NCBI GenBank assembly: GCA_024710405.1
Contig: JANJUV010000005.1
Span: 62,001 to 126,000 of the forward strand
Source: Bacteroidales bacterium
GTDB lineage: Bacteria; Bacteroidota; Bacteroidia; Bacteroidales; F082
DNA: 64,000 nt
Direction: 5' to 3'
Shown here one piece after another: positions 37,130 through 47,138 of this stretch (the stretch's first letter is position 1; each line of letters opens with the position of its first letter). The notes under the pieces were generated by a model. That model searched no databases and was not told where the DNA came from. It was given only the letters and a program-made list of their open reading frames with translations. Made by a program: the position numbers and the translations under genes.

Positions 37130-39126
37130 TGAATAACTTTGTCATTCTCCTTCTATTGGCATTTATGCCTTTGCAATCCCTTATTGCACAAAAAGTTAAG
37201 TTTCGTTCTGTTAGCAAAAACGAATTATCCGAAGAAAGCCATCCCTTAGAGGCTGATGCTAAAGCAGCAATCCTGCATCATGAGGGTCGTAGGTTCTATG
37301 AGTTTCATACTGCCGAAAACTGGTTTAAACTTCACACACAGATTCACCTTCGAATTAAGGTGTACCACCAGGAAGGTTCATCATATGCCGATCTGGAGAT
37401 CCCTTTCCACCCCGAAGGCAAATTCACAAAATTCAGGGCATCAGCATTCAATCTGGTTGATGGTAAAATAGTCGAAACCAAATTGGAAAACACAGCAATA
37501 TTTACTGAAGACATTCATAAATATTTGAAAAAGAGAAAAATTGCCATGCCTAACGTAGTTAAAGGCACTGTTGTAGATATTGAATACGAATTGGTCGAAC
37601 CGGCCAGTATCTCACTAAGACCTTTCTATTTGCAGCAGAACATTCCTGTAAACTTTGTGGATTATCAGGTTGAATATCCTGAGTACTTCCGTTTCAACCG
37701 CTCAATAAAGGGCTTGCCACTTAAAATTGAAATCAAAAATAGCTCCAGGTCAGAAACAATTATGGGAATGGTCTATGGTGGATCTAACGCATCAAGAACA
37801 ACTGATAACATAAACTACAGGGTAGATATAGAAACCTTCAGGGCTTCTTCATTGCCCTCAATAAAAGACGAGCCCTTTGTCACAAATATGTACAACTACT
37901 ATCCTGCTGTTCAACACGAGCTTTCATTTATTCAGTTCGTAGGTTCCCGTACCTATAACTATTCAACAACCTGGGACAATATAGCCGACTTACTCATGGG
38001 AAGCGATGATTTCGGTCAGCAAATCAACGCGAGGCTTAACGAACTTGAACCCATTATTGAAGAAACAATATCGCTAGATCCAAAAGAAAAATACAAGAAG
38101 ATATTTTATTGGGTGCGCGACAATTTCCAGTGGAACGAGTATCTGGGCGAACAGTGCCAGTATGGCCTCAGAAAATTACTGAAGGACAAAACTGGTAACA
38201 TTGCTGATATCAATCTTTTACTCATCAACATGCTGAAAAAAGCAAATCTGGATGTGAGACCGGTTGTTATGAGTTCCAGATCAAATGGATTCTTAAATAT
38301 TACCCATCCAAGTTTTGCCCAACTAAACTATGTGATCGCTATGGTCGTAATCGACAGCAACAAAGTGTTTCTGGATGCAAGCAGTAAAAACCTGCTTGCC
38401 GGTCAACTTCCTGACAGGGCACTTAATATGGATGGTATTCTGATCGACAACAACCGCAAGGGTTATCGCATTGCCATTGAAAACCCAAACATGGGCACTA
38501 CATCTATCATGGCAATGGTCGGTCTTCATGAAGACATGTCGTTTCAGGGAAAGACAAGAATCCAGTTAATTGATTACCATGCTTCAGAATTCAGGGAAAG
38601 ATATAAGCAAAGTGAACGTGAAAAAGGATATCTGAATGATTTGCATGATATGTATCCCGACCTTGAAGTTTCCAATCTGAATGTTGACGGAATCACCGGA
38701 ACATCTGACAAGGTGACGGAACAATATGATTTCGTACTTAACGGCTGTGCTACTGAAACAGGTGATTTTATTTATCTGGAGCCTATGATGATCTGGAAAG
38801 AAAGCGAAAATGTGTTTAAATCTGAAACCCGCGAATTACCTGTTTTCTTCAACAACAAAGAATCCAAAAGAATAATCATAACCATAAAACTGCCTGAATC
38901 GTTTGTGGTGGAATCATTGCCTAAAGCTGTCAGGTTTTCACTTCCTGAAAATATGGGTTCGTTCCTCTATTCTGTTGCTCATGGTGCAGGTAGCCTGACC
39001 GTTCAATACCAATATGCCATGAACACCGATCTGATCAGCCCTGTCCATTATGAGGCTCTTAGGAATTTTTACACACTCATCCGAGACAAAACTGCTGAAA
39101 AGGTCGTGTTGAAGAGAGTGAATTAA
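37129..39126 (+). CDS. secreted DUF3857 / transglutaminase-like paralogue with degenerate active site
   Basis: 665 residues, with a signal peptide (VILLLLAFMPLQSLIAQ). The DUF3857 part is followed by a transglutaminase-like core in which the catalytic positions are changed: the cysteine site is I358 in KTGNIADINLL, and the histidine site is tyrosine in LNYVIAMVV. The late aspartate (VFLDASSKN) remains. It is therefore probably a non-catalytic pseudoenzyme. Its start codon overlaps the upstream paralogue's stop codon by 1 base, so the two are produced together and may form a complex with one active and one structural subunit. Such pairs are common in Bacteroidota but I know of no proven function. 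Confidence 0.84.
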   Translation: MNNFVILLLLAFMPLQSLIAQKVKFRSVSKNELSEESHPLEADAKAAILHHEGRRFYEFHTAENWFKLHTQIHLRIKVYHQEGSSYADLEIPFHPEGKFTKFRASAFNLVDGKIVETKLENTAIFTEDIHKYLKKRKIAMPNVVKGTVVDIEYELVEPASISLRPFYLQQNIPVNFVDYQVEYPEYFRFNRSIKGLPLKIEIKNSSRSETIMGMVYGGSNASRTTDNINYRVDIETFRASSLPSIKDEPFVTNMYNYYPAVQHELSFIQFVGSRTYNYSTTWDNIADLLMGSDDFGQQINARLNELEPIIEETISLDPKEKYKKIFYWVRDNFQWNEYLGEQCQYGLRKLLKDKTGNIADINLLLINMLKKANLDVRPVVMSSRSNGFLNITHPSFAQLNYVIAMVVIDSNKVFLDASSKNLLAGQLPDRALNMDGILIDNNRKGYRIAIENPNMGTTSIMAMVGLHEDMSFQGKTRIQLIDYHASEFRERYKQSEREKGYLNDLHDMYPDLEVSNLNVDGITGTSDKVTEQYDFVLNGCATETGDFIYLEPMMIWKESENVFKSETRELPVFFNNKESKRIIITIKLPESFVVESLPKAVRFSLPENMGSFLYSVAHGAGSLTVQYQYAMNTDLISPVHYEALRNFYTLIRDKTAEKVVLKRVN

Positions 39127-39190
39127 ATACCAATTTTGAATATAAAGAGACTATTACTTTAATTCATGTCGGACTTTAGCAGACCAGCGT

Positions 39191-40558
39191 TTATCCAAAC
39201 AATCGTTCGGCTAATTCCTGTACTGAGGAAATGGATTCAATCCGGATTCGGTAAGCTTTGCTGTCCAGTGATTTGGCGTTGAACTTTGAAATGAATATTC
39301 TGTTGAATCCCAATTTATCGGCTTCACTGATCCGTGCTTCTACACGGTTCACTGCCCTTATTTCGCCCGAGAGGCCAACTTCAGCAGCAAACGCAATTTT
39401 GTCGTCAATAGGTATGTCGCCCGATGAAGATAAGACAGCGGCAATCACTGCAAGGTCGGTAGCCGGGTCATCAACCCTGAGCCCGCCGGCAATGTTCAGG
39501 AATACGTCTTTGGCACTGAGTCTGAAACCGGCTCTCTTTTCCAGCACTGCAAGCAACATGTTCAACCGGCGAAGATCGAAACCGGTGACCGATCTTTGTG
39601 GTGTACCGTAAGCAGCTGTGCTCACAAGAGCCTGTGTTTCGATCAGCATGGGGCGCAGCCCTTCAATCATAGCTGATATGGCAACACCGCTTACCGCAGT
39701 ATCGCGCTGCGACAGGAGCACTTCACTCGGATTACTCACTTCTCGAAGCCCTTTGGCATGCATCTCAAAGATGCCCAACTCTGAGGCAGAGCCAAAGCGG
39801 TTTTTAACAGCCCTCAGTATCCTAAAACCGTAATGTCGGTCGCCCTCAAACTGAATTACCGTGTCAACCATATGCTCCAGCACCTTAGGCCCTGCGATGC
39901 TCCCGTCCTTGGTGATATGCCCAATCAGAAATACAGGCACATTTGAAACTTTTGCCAATTTGTTCAGTTCGGCGGCACATTCACGAATTTGCGTGATGCT
40001 TCCGGCCGAGGCTTCAACCCTTGAGGTTTGCAAGGTCTGTATTGAATCAACAACCACCAGATCGGGCTCAAGCCGGGCAAAATGTTGCATGATGGCGGAG
40101 GTGTCGGTTTCGGTCAATATATAGCACTGTTCGTTTCCAATCCCAATCCTGTCAGCCCTCATCCTGATTTGTTGACGACTTTCCTCGCCGGAGACATAAA
40201 GCACCTTCATCCGGTTGAGCGACAAAGCCACCTGCAACATCAGGGTTGATTTTCCTATTCCGGGCTCTCCTCCGATCAGGATAAGCGATCCGGGCACCAG
40301 ACCTCCACCCAGCACACGGTTCAGTTCGGCATAGTGCATATCCATGCGTTGTTCCTTTCCGGCTTCAATCTCCTGCACAGGAACCGGTGGCTGTGATGAC
40401 CCCTGCTGAAGCAACATTTGCGCCGATCCGGATTTGCCGGTAACGATGGTCTCTTCGGCAAAGGTGTTCCATTCACCGCAGGCCGGACATTTTCCTATCC
40501 ATTTGGCAGCTTCGTGCCCGCAGTTGCGGCAAAAAAACACAGTTTTGGATTTAGCCAT
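39191..40558 (-). CDS. radA: DNA repair protein RadA
   Basis: 455 residues, full length. An N-terminal zinc finger has C10, C13, C24 and C27 (CRNCG, then CPACGEW). The ATPase core has Walker A GEPGIGKSTLM, and the RadA-specific KNRFG motif appears as KNRFGSASELGIFEM. A C-terminal Lon-like domain follows. RadA is a DnaB-like branch-migrating helicase used in recombinational repair and transformation. The gene lies after the ferritin gene on the minus strand but is separated from it by a terminator and has its own -7 element. It is convergent with the DUF3857 pair. Confidence 0.96.
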   Translation of the reverse strand: MAKSKTVFFCRNCGHEAAKWIGKCPACGEWNTFAEETIVTGKSGSAQMLLQQGSSQPPVPVQEIEAGKEQRMDMHYAELNRVLGGGLVPGSLILIGGEPGIGKSTLMLQVALSLNRMKVLYVSGEESRQQIRMRADRIGIGNEQCYILTETDTSAIMQHFARLEPDLVVVDSIQTLQTSRVEASAGSITQIRECAAELNKLAKVSNVPVFLIGHITKDGSIAGPKVLEHMVDTVIQFEGDRHYGFRILRAVKNRFGSASELGIFEMHAKGLREVSNPSEVLLSQRDTAVSGVAISAMIEGLRPMLIETQALVSTAAYGTPQRSVTGFDLRRLNMLLAVLEKRAGFRLSAKDVFLNIAGGLRVDDPATDLAVIAAVLSSSGDIPIDDKIAFAAEVGLSGEIRAVNRVEARISEADKLGFNRIFISKFNAKSLDSKAYRIRIESISSVQELAERLFG

Positions 40559-40577
40559 AACTCAAACTATTGTTCTT

Positions 40578-40585
40578 CAAAAATA
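40578..40585 (-). promoter_or_regulatory. -7 promoter element of radA
   Basis: On the minus strand TATTTTTG is a full TAnnTTTG match, 19 bases before the radA start codon. No ideal -33 element is seen. Confidence 0.45.
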
Positions 40586-40635
40586 AACGATATTACCCGA
40601 TGAAATGTACAACACGGGTGAAAAGGTACTGTTAA

Positions 40636-40665
40636 AACAAAAAAAAACAGGCAGTTTGCCTGTTT
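40636..40665 (-). terminator. terminator of the ferritin gene
   Basis: A 9-bp stem (AAACAGGCA at 40645-40653 with TGCCTGTTT at 40657-40665, 3-base loop). Read on the minus strand it is followed by a run of T from the poly-A at 40638-40647. It lies 28 bases after the ferritin stop codon. Confidence 0.85.
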
Positions 40666-40693
40666 TCATATTATTATATCAGGGATGACACTT

Positions 40694-41206
40694 CTATACG
40701 GCCGGAATAGGGGCTGCTGCAGCGGTCATCGCATCCAGTTCCTTGTCGATGTGGAACATACCAGCTTTGTCGGTACCCACCAGACTGATTTTGTCGAGTA
40801 TCGTACGCATGGTACTTTCTTCTTCAATTTGTTCGGTTATATACCACTGAAGAAAATTTCCGGTAGTATAGTCTTTTTCTTCCAGTGTTACGCCATAGAG
40901 GTCGTTGATGGAAGAAGTGATATACTCTTCATGGTGCATCACTTTCTGAAACACATCGAGCAATGAGTTATAGGTACCTTCGGGTTGTTCTAGGGCCATC
41001 AGTACAGCCTTTCCACCCCTGTCGTTAACATAGTGAACCAATTTCAACTGATGCATCCTTTCTTCATCCGACTGTCTGTAGAGGAAAGCCGCTGCACCCG
41101 GAAAACCATTGCATTCGCACCAGATGGCCATGGACAGGTATAAGCGTGATGAAAACTCCTCACGTCGGATTTGTTCGTTAATTGCTGATTCAACTTTACT
41201 TTTCAT
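40694..41206 (-). CDS. ftnA: non-heme ferritin
   Basis: 170 residues, usual length. The ferroxidase ligands are in place: E17 (RREEFSSRLY), E49 and H52 (SDEERMHQL), the E in HHEEYI, and the glutamates and glutamine in YITEQIEEE. It would oxidise and store iron in a 24-subunit cytoplasmic shell. It follows atpG by 68 bases on the same strand and may partly be read through from the ATP synthase operon; a weak 7-of-8 -7 element (AACTTTTG on the minus strand, near 41245) could serve it alone. A terminator follows. Confidence 0.95.
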   Translation of the reverse strand: MKSKVESAINEQIRREEFSSRLYLSMAIWCECNGFPGAAAFLYRQSDEERMHQLKLVHYVNDRGGKAVLMALEQPEGTYNSLLDVFQKVMHHEEYITSSINDLYGVTLEEKDYTTGNFLQWYITEQIEEESTMRTILDKISLVGTDKAGMFHIDKELDAMTAAAAPIPAV

Positions 41207-41274
41207 GATTGTAATTCTTTTAATTATTAAACAATCTGTCTTGTCAAAAGTTCATTGCTTCTGGCAGCCACAGG

Positions 41275-42159
41275 CTATCCGTTCAAGGCATTGGCACCAC
41301 CGACAATTTCGAGTATTTCTTTGGTAATGGCTGCCTGTCTGGCTTTATTATAGCTCAATTTCAGTTCTTTGAGCAACTCTGATGCATTATCGGTAGCTTT
41401 GTTCATGGCCACCATTCTGGCACCATGTTCTGAAGCAAAGCTATCGAGCAGCACCTTATAAAACTGAATTTTAAGGGTCTTGGGAATCAACTCTTCCAGA
41501 ATTTGTTGCTTTCCCGGCTCATAGATATAATCAGTTTCTGAGGTAATTTTGTTTTCATCGGATTCCGGAAGTTCGACCGGTAAAAACTGTTCAACCGTCA
41601 GATACTGGGTTCCTGCATTTTTAAACCTGTTGTAAATAAACACAACTTTATCGTATCGTCCTGAAACAAAATCATTCATTATAGATTCAGCAACAGGCAC
41701 AACCTCCTGAAAACTCAGATTATCGAAAAGGTGATTTGCCGACCCAACCAGTGCAAACTTACGGCTACGGAAAAACTCTTCGCCTTTCTTACCGATACAA
41801 TACAGAGACAAATTACCGTTGCTTTGCTGCTGTTGGTATTGTTCGCTGATCAGTTTTCCGGCCGATCTGATCACATTGGCGTTGAAAGCACCACACAAGC
41901 CCCTGTTTGAAGTAACAGGAATAACAAGCACTTTTTCGCTTTCTGTGGTTGTCCGGGAAAAAGACCCTTCGGCAACACTGGTCTCTGCACTGAGGTTTTT
42001 CATTAAATCGTGCAGTTTAGCAGCATAAGGTCTCATGGTGATGATGGCATTCTGTGCTTTACGCAACTTTGAAGCGGCCACCATCTTCATGGCACTTGTG
42101 ATCTGCTTGGTCGAATTGACCGATTCGATCCTGGTTCTTACTTCTTTTAGGTTTGGCAT
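41275..42159 (-). CDS. atpG: ATP synthase F1 gamma subunit
   Basis: 294 residues. The N-terminal helix (NLKEVRTRIESVNSTKQITSAMKMVAASKLRKAQ) and C-terminal helix (LSYNKARQAAITKEILEIVGGANAL) form the rotating coiled coil inside the alpha3-beta3 ring and are well conserved. It is the last gene of the atpB-E-F-H-A-G block and begins 30 bases after atpA. Confidence 0.96.
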   Translation of the reverse strand: MPNLKEVRTRIESVNSTKQITSAMKMVAASKLRKAQNAIITMRPYAAKLHDLMKNLSAETSVAEGSFSRTTTESEKVLVIPVTSNRGLCGAFNANVIRSAGKLISEQYQQQQSNGNLSLYCIGKKGEEFFRSRKFALVGSANHLFDNLSFQEVVPVAESIMNDFVSGRYDKVVFIYNRFKNAGTQYLTVEQFLPVELPESDENKITSETDYIYEPGKQQILEELIPKTLKIQFYKVLLDSFASEHGARMVAMNKATDNASELLKELKLSYNKARQAAITKEILEIVGGANALNG

Positions 42160-42189
42160 GATATGATAAAATTTGCCTGCAATGTGCTT

Positions 42190-43770
42190 TTATTCGTAAC
42201 GTGCTGCTATTGCTCTGGCAACGGTAGTAAGCTCTGCTACAATCTCATCTGTGTATTTTCCGGCCTTGAGCGAAGAAAGCAATGGTGCATGTTTTTCCTC
42301 GAGAGTATGCAGAAATTCGATCTGAAAATCATTCACTTTGCTGACCGGTACTTTGCGCAGAAGGTTGTTTGTGCCGCAGAAGATTATGGCAATCTGTTGC
42401 TCCACTTTCATGGGCGAATACTGGGGCTGTTTGAGGATTTCAACGTTACGCTTTCCTTTGTCGAGCACCGCCATAGTGGCTGCATCAAGGTCGGAGCCGA
42501 ATTTACTGAATGCTTCCAGTTCGCGGTATTGAGCCTGGTCGAGTTTCAGTGTCCCGGCAACTTTCTTCATGGATTTGATCTGTGCATTTCCACCCACACG
42601 CGAAACCGAGATTCCTACGTTGATTGCAGGTCTGATCCCTGAGTTGAATAAGTTTGTTTCGAGGAATATCTGCCCGTCGGTGATCGAGATTACGTTGGTT
42701 GGGATATAAGCTGAAACGTCACCGGCCTGTGTTTCGATGATGGGGAGTGCAGTAAGCGAACCGCCACCTTTCACGAGGGCCCGAAGACTTTCGGGCAGGT
42801 CGTTCATGTTCTTTGCAATTTCATCAGAGTTGATGATTTTTGCAGCCCTTTCGAGCAGGCGCGAATGGAGGTAAAATACATCGCCCGGGTACGCTTCCCT
42901 TCCCGGTGGCCGGCGCAGCAACAGAGAAACCTCCCTATAAGCAACAGCCTGTTTCGAAAGGTCATCGTAGATTACCAGTGCAGGTCGGCCTGTGTCGCGG
43001 AAAAATTCGCCAATTGCAGCGCCTGCAAATGGAGCGTAAAACTGCATGGCGGCCGGGTCGGAAGCTGTGGCTGAAATGACTATGGTGTAAGGCATTGCGC
43101 CATTATCTTCAAGGATTTTTACAATGTTGGCAACTGTGGATCCTTTTTGGCCAACGGCAACATAAATACAATACACCGTTTCACCACGATCGTAAAACTC
43201 CTTTTGATTGATGATGGTATCAATGGCAATTGCCGTTTTCCCTGTTTGGCGGTCGCCGATGATCAATTCACGCTGACCACGTCCGATAGGGATCATGGCA
43301 TCAACGGCCTTGATACCGGTTTGCAAGGGTTCATTCACCGGTTGTCTGAATATTACTCCGGGAGCCTTTCGCTCGAGAGGCATCTCGTACGTCTCGCCTT
43401 TGATCTCACCTTTTCCATCGATTGGCTGTCCAAGCGTGTTGATAACACGGCCAAGCATACCTTCTCCCACTTTCAAAGAGGCGATCCTGCCTGTACGTTT
43501 CACTGCATCACCTTCGTTGATTCCGGCAATGTCTCCGAGCAATACAACTCCCACATTGTCCTCCTCAAGGTTGAGCACAATGCCAATTAGCCCGTTTTTC
43601 TCAAATTCAACCAATTCGCCCGACTCAGCATTACCCATTCCATATACACGGGCAATTCCGTCACCGATTTGTAACACTGATCCAACTTCTTCCAGAACGG
43701 CATCAGTCTTAAATCCAGCAAGTTCCTTTCGCAGGATCGCTGATACTTCTGCAGGTTTAATAGCTGCCAT
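42190..43770 (-). CDS. atpA: ATP synthase F1 alpha subunit
   Basis: 526 residues. Walker A is [13 protein letters not shown], and the family's signature region with the arginine finger appears as [14 protein letters not shown]. The N-terminal crown domain begins [14 protein letters not shown]. It forms the non-catalytic nucleotide sites of F1. It lies between atpH (20 bases) and atpG (30 bases). Confidence 0.97.
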   Translation of the reverse strand: MAAIKPAEVSAILRKELAGFKTDAVLEEVGSVLQIGDGIARVYGMGNAESGELVEFEKNGLIGIVLNLEEDNVGVVLLGDIAGINEGDAVKRTGRIASLKVGEGMLGRVINTLGQPIDGKGEIKGETYEMPLERKAPGVIFRQPVNEPLQTGIKAVDAMIPIGRGQRELIIGDRQTGKTAIAIDTIINQKEFYDRGETVYCIYVAVGQKGSTVANIVKILEDNGAMPYTIVISATASDPAAMQFYAPFAGAAIGEFFRDTGRPALVIYDDLSKQAVAYREVSLLLRRPPGREAYPGDVFYLHSRLLERAAKIINSDEIAKNMNDLPESLRALVKGGGSLTALPIIETQAGDVSAYIPTNVISITDGQIFLETNLFNSGIRPAINVGISVSRVGGNAQIKSMKKVAGTLKLDQAQYRELEAFSKFGSDLDAATMAVLDKGKRNVEILKQPQYSPMKVEQQIAIIFCGTNNLLRKVPVSKVNDFQIEFLHTLEEKHAPLLSSLKAGKYTDEIVAELTTVARAIAARYE

Positions 43771-43790
43771 ATTTGCTTATTGCTTAAACG

Positions 43791-44348
43791 TTAAAATTCC
43801 TTTATAAATAAATTCTTATCAAAATCATCATGCAATCTTTTGATTACACGCCTGATACTTGCATCATACTGATAATCACCCATGCGGAGAACGAATCCAC
43901 CGATAAGTTCCTTGTCAACAGATCCGCTGATGTTGATTTTTTTGTTGGTTTGTGCACTGATCAATCCCGAAATCTTCTGTTCGAGCGCTTCAGGCAATGG
44001 CGTTGCCGTTTCAAGCTCAACTACTGCTATATTGTTGTAATCAAGATACATCTGACCGAAATGCTCTGCGATCATGGCAATTTCCTGTTCGCGGCCTTTA
44101 CGGATCAGAATATCCATGAAAGCAAGCGTAAGGGGTTGAACATGATTTTCAAAAATACTTCTGATGACTGTTTTTTTCTTTGATGGCGGCACAACCGGGT
44201 TTGTCATCAATTTGCGCAGTTCCCTGTTTTCAGCAAGGGTTGCTGCAACCAACTTCATATCAGCATGTACCTGATCAAGCTGTTTACCACTGATTGACAG
44301 ATCGAACAAAGCTGTGGCATACCTTTTTGAAAGCAGGATATTCTTCAT
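43791..44348 (-). CDS. atpH: ATP synthase F1 delta subunit
   Basis: 185 residues. Typical OSCP/delta features: N-terminal SKRYATALFDLSISGKQLDQ and C-terminal SGSVDKELIGGFVLRMGDYQ, then DASIRRVIKRL. It connects the peripheral stalk (atpF) to the top of F1. It follows atpF by 7 bases. Confidence 0.95.
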   Translation of the reverse strand: MKNILLSKRYATALFDLSISGKQLDQVHADMKLVAATLAENRELRKLMTNPVVPPSKKKTVIRSIFENHVQPLTLAFMDILIRKGREQEIAMIAEHFGQMYLDYNNIAVVELETATPLPEALEQKISGLISAQTNKKINISGSVDKELIGGFVLRMGDYQYDASIRRVIKRLHDDFDKNLFIKEF

Positions 44349-44355
44349 GGCCGAA

Positions 44356-44850
44356 TCAATTTAATCTTGATTCATCAATAATCCTTTCAATGAAATCGGT
44401 CTGTGCCTTGTCTGATTTCATTTTTTCGCGCAGGATCATTTCGGCAATATCAATGGATACTTTTGCGATCTGATTCTTCATCTCAACCATTGCTGCCATC
44501 TTTTCGTTTTCGATACGTTCTCGGGCACTTTCCACAATCCTGTCGGCTTCTTCATTAGCCCTGATTCTGGCTTCATCAATCATTTTATCACGGATTTTGC
44601 GTGCATCGTTGAGTATGGCATCCCGTTCGTCTTTAGCTTCCTTGAGCAACTTTTCGTTGTCAATCTTAAGCTTCTTCATTTCTTCCTTGGTGATATCAGC
44701 GGCCTGGAGTGCCTCTTCTATGTGCTGCTCACGCTCTTTCAATGCCCTGAGAATGGATGGCCAGGCAAACTTCGACAGCACAAAAAACACTGTTCCAAAC
44801 GCGAGGGTCATCCAAAAAATCAATCCTATACCCGGGTTAACTAATTCCAT
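44356..44850 (-). CDS. atpF: ATP synthase Fo b subunit
   Basis: 164 residues. One N-terminal membrane helix (GLIFWMTLAFGTVFFVLSKF) is followed by a long charged helix rich in E, K, R and A that forms the peripheral stalk. The region ILRALKEREQHIEEAL is characteristic. It is 75 bases after atpE and 7 bases before atpH. Confidence 0.95.
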   Translation of the reverse strand: MELVNPGIGLIFWMTLAFGTVFFVLSKFAWPSILRALKEREQHIEEALQAADITKEEMKKLKIDNEKLLKEAKDERDAILNDARKIRDKMIDEARIRANEEADRIVESARERIENEKMAAMVEMKNQIAKVSIDIAEMILREKMKSDKAQTDFIERIIDESRLN

Positions 44851-44925
44851 AGCTTTAATTTTAACGGTTCAAATCAAACCCAGCCACGCAACCAACCGTT
44901 GCGCAGCCGGATTCTTCATAAGCTG

Positions 44926-45186
44926 TTAGAGGAACACAATCAACAGACACACAACAATCGCAAAGAAAGCAACTCCTTCGATGAGCGCTGCCGATACGAT
45001 CATGTTGGAACGGATGTCACCAGCAGCCTCGGGCTGACGGGCAATCGATTCCAGTGCGCTGCGTCCGATCTGGCCGATACCATAACTGGCACCAATAGTA
45101 GCAATGCTGGCACCGAGGCCGGCAGCCATCTTGGCAATAGGGGTCAGGTCCATTACAGCCTGCAATAAAATGGTTAATAATTCCAT
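44926..45186 (-). CDS. atpE: ATP synthase Fo c subunit
   Basis: 86 residues, two membrane helices joined by the loop ARQPEAAGDIR. The ion-carrying carboxylate is the E in ALIEGVAFFAIV. The residue after it is glycine, not the serine or threonine of sodium-type rings, so proton coupling is most likely. The N-terminal helix is glycine-rich (GLGASIATIGASYGIGQIG). Position 12 methionine is an alternative start. It lies 52 bases after atpB. Confidence 0.95.
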   Translation of the reverse strand: MELLTILLQAVMDLTPIAKMAAGLGASIATIGASYGIGQIGRSALESIARQPEAAGDIRSNMIVSAALIEGVAFFAIVVCLLIVFL

Positions 45187-45238
45187 GGTTTAGATGTATT
45201 TAAGTTAATAATGGGTTATCTTGATAATGTTGAATCCA

Positions 45239-46354
45239 TTAATGGTGTCCCTCCTCATGATGATGCTCCTCAACAGCCATTCCAAAATAAATAGCCGAAA
45301 GAAGCGTAAAAACATACGCCTGAATGAAGGCAACAAGCAGTTCGAGAAAGAAAATAAATATGGCCAGTGTTATAGATATTACCGAAATACCATAGCCGGC
45401 AAAAATGCTTGTTTGCCCGAATACAAAAATGAGGCTGATAAAGCCCAGGATAATGATGTGACCGGCGGTGATATTGGCAAAGAGACGCACCATCAACACA
45501 AAGGGCTTGGTAAATACGCCTACCAGTTCAATTATGGGCATCAACGGCACAGGAAATTTCAACCACCAGGGCACACCCGGGGTATTGAAAATGTGCATCC
45601 AGTAATTCTTGTTGGCTCTGATAGCCGTAATGAAGAATGTGAATAAGGCAAGAACTCCGGTTACGGCAATATTTCCGGTGACATTGGCTCCACCCGGAAA
45701 AATCGGAACAATACCCAGCAGGTTATTAAAGAAAATAAAGAAAAACACCGTCAGCAGATAGGGAAGAAACTTCTCATATTTATTGCGTCCGATGGAGGTT
45801 ATGGCGATTTCGTCGCGTATAAACATAATCAGTGGCTCAAGAACCGATTGTATCCCTTTCGGAGCATGTTTACGTGTTCTCTTGTACGCTTTGGATATGC
45901 TCATAAACAAAAAAATGATCAATCCAGAAGCGAAAAATATGGAAAAAACGTTTTTGGTAATGGAAAGATCAAGCGGCCTTATTTCGGTACCATCTTCAGC
46001 TTTTCTGATCACTTTTCCCTTCAGATTTCCTTCCTTAGCTATTTCATAGCCTTTGTAAGAAGCATATCCGTGCTTAAATTTCGATGACATGAAAACATGC
46101 CAGTTTCCTTCATCATACAAAATAACCGGAAAAGGCACTGATAAATGGAAATCACCAATATCCAGAATATGCCATTCGTAAGCATCAACGATATGGTCTA
46201 TGATCTTCTGTCCGGCGTTGAATTCCTTTTTATGATGCCCTTCATCATGTTTGTCCTCTGCTTTAAGTTGTTGAGGTGCGATAAAAAACAGACCTGCAAC
46301 AAACATCCAAAATGCTACTAATCCGCTCATCCGGAAGCCTTTGATATAAGCCAT
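45239..46354 (-). CDS. atpB: ATP synthase Fo a subunit
   Basis: 371 residues from the methionine chosen (MAYIKGFRMSGL); a longer start at 46390 is possible. A weak promoter (TTTC, 19 bases, TAAAATTG; 46388-46418 on the minus strand) would start transcription near 46381, which favours the shorter form. The N-terminal signal-like helix and an extended His/Asp-rich periplasmic region (KAEDKHDEGHHKKE) make it longer than the E. coli protein (271), as usual in Bacteroidota. The essential arginine is in LMVRLFANITAGH. The C-terminus is histidine-rich (VEEHHHEEGHH). It heads the B-E-F-H-A-G block. Confidence 0.94.
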   Translation of the reverse strand: MAYIKGFRMSGLVAFWMFVAGLFFIAPQQLKAEDKHDEGHHKKEFNAGQKIIDHIVDAYEWHILDIGDFHLSVPFPVILYDEGNWHVFMSSKFKHGYASYKGYEIAKEGNLKGKVIRKAEDGTEIRPLDLSITKNVFSIFFASGLIIFLFMSISKAYKRTRKHAPKGIQSVLEPLIMFIRDEIAITSIGRNKYEKFLPYLLTVFFFIFFNNLLGIVPIFPGGANVTGNIAVTGVLALFTFFITAIRANKNYWMHIFNTPGVPWWLKFPVPLMPIIELVGVFTKPFVLMVRLFANITAGHIIILGFISLIFVFGQTSIFAGYGISVISITLAIFIFFLELLVAFIQAYVFTLLSAIYFGMAVEEHHHEEGHH

Positions 46355-46588
46355 GTATAGAGTTGATTCTTCGTTAGAAATTGGCTGCAATTTTACGAAA
46401 ATTTCCCCAAACGTGAAAGCCTTTTTTTAACTGATTCAGCATTTTGTGTAAAAACAGCCTCCAATACTTCAAATTATTCTTTAGAATGATTCTAAATAGC
46501 TCTGACTTTGTCGAAACCGGAATTATTGGTTGTAATTTCATACTATGAAATTTTTCACTGTTAACCCGCAAACAAATTAAAAACCAAG

Positions 46589-47101
46589 ATGAAATCTGTA
46601 ACAAAATTTATCATCGTGCTTCTGACTGTTTGTATTTCCTGCACCGGACCACAAGATCCGGCACCGAATATGGCTGATGATCGCATTCAGATCGAAAACC
46701 TCATCGAGCGCTACCAGATGGCTTCAGAAAATGAAGACTTTATCATGCTGGAAAACACATGGTCTGTAGATGGTCAGATAACGCTCATCGGTACCGACAG
46801 CCACGAGAAACTCATGGGATGGCAGGCCATCAAAAACGCATTCAGCAAACAATTCAGTCTTGTTAGCGATATGTTTATAGCCGCCGAAGACCTTCAGCTG
46901 AATATTAGTCAAAGTGGTACAACTGCATGGTTTTCGCAAAAGATGAAATACAATTTCATTTACGGTGACACTGCTTACGAGTATGAAGGCCTGAGGCTTT
47001 CAGGTGTTGCGGACAAACAGGATGGTGAATGGAAATTGGTTCAGATACATCTCTCGGTTCCTGCCCAGATCAATATTGGCAAACAAATGAGTACACCTTG
47101 A
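46589..47101 (+). CDS. NTF2/SnoaL-like fold lipoprotein
   Basis: 170 residues. A lipoprotein signal peptide ends LTVCISC with C18 as the probable lipid site. The rest resembles the SnoaL/NTF2 domain used in small ligand-binding or enzyme-like proteins: an N-terminal helix pair (DDRIQIENLIERYQMASENE), then WSVDGQITLIG and a late WKLVQIHLS strand. The family covers many functions, so none is assigned. It lies on the opposite strand between atpB and the atpDC pair, next to a TPR lipoprotein on the same strand. Confidence 0.76.
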   Translation: MKSVTKFIIVLLTVCISCTGPQDPAPNMADDRIQIENLIERYQMASENEDFIMLENTWSVDGQITLIGTDSHEKLMGWQAIKNAFSKQFSLVSDMFIAAEDLQLNISQSGTTAWFSQKMKYNFIYGDTAYEYEGLRLSGVADKQDGEWKLVQIHLSVPAQINIGKQMSTP

Positions 47102-47138
47102 TTCTGACACAACGATGTCAGCATAAACAGATTGCTCG

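Noticed and set aside
43295-43807. 170-residue plus-strand open frame opposite atpA
   Set aside because: Antisense to a highly conserved ATP synthase subunit, without motif or promoter.
46374-46604. 76-residue minus-strand frame upstream of atpB, considered as an atpI-like gene
   Set aside because: No membrane helices of the AtpI type; the sequence looks random and it overlaps the NTF2-like gene's start.
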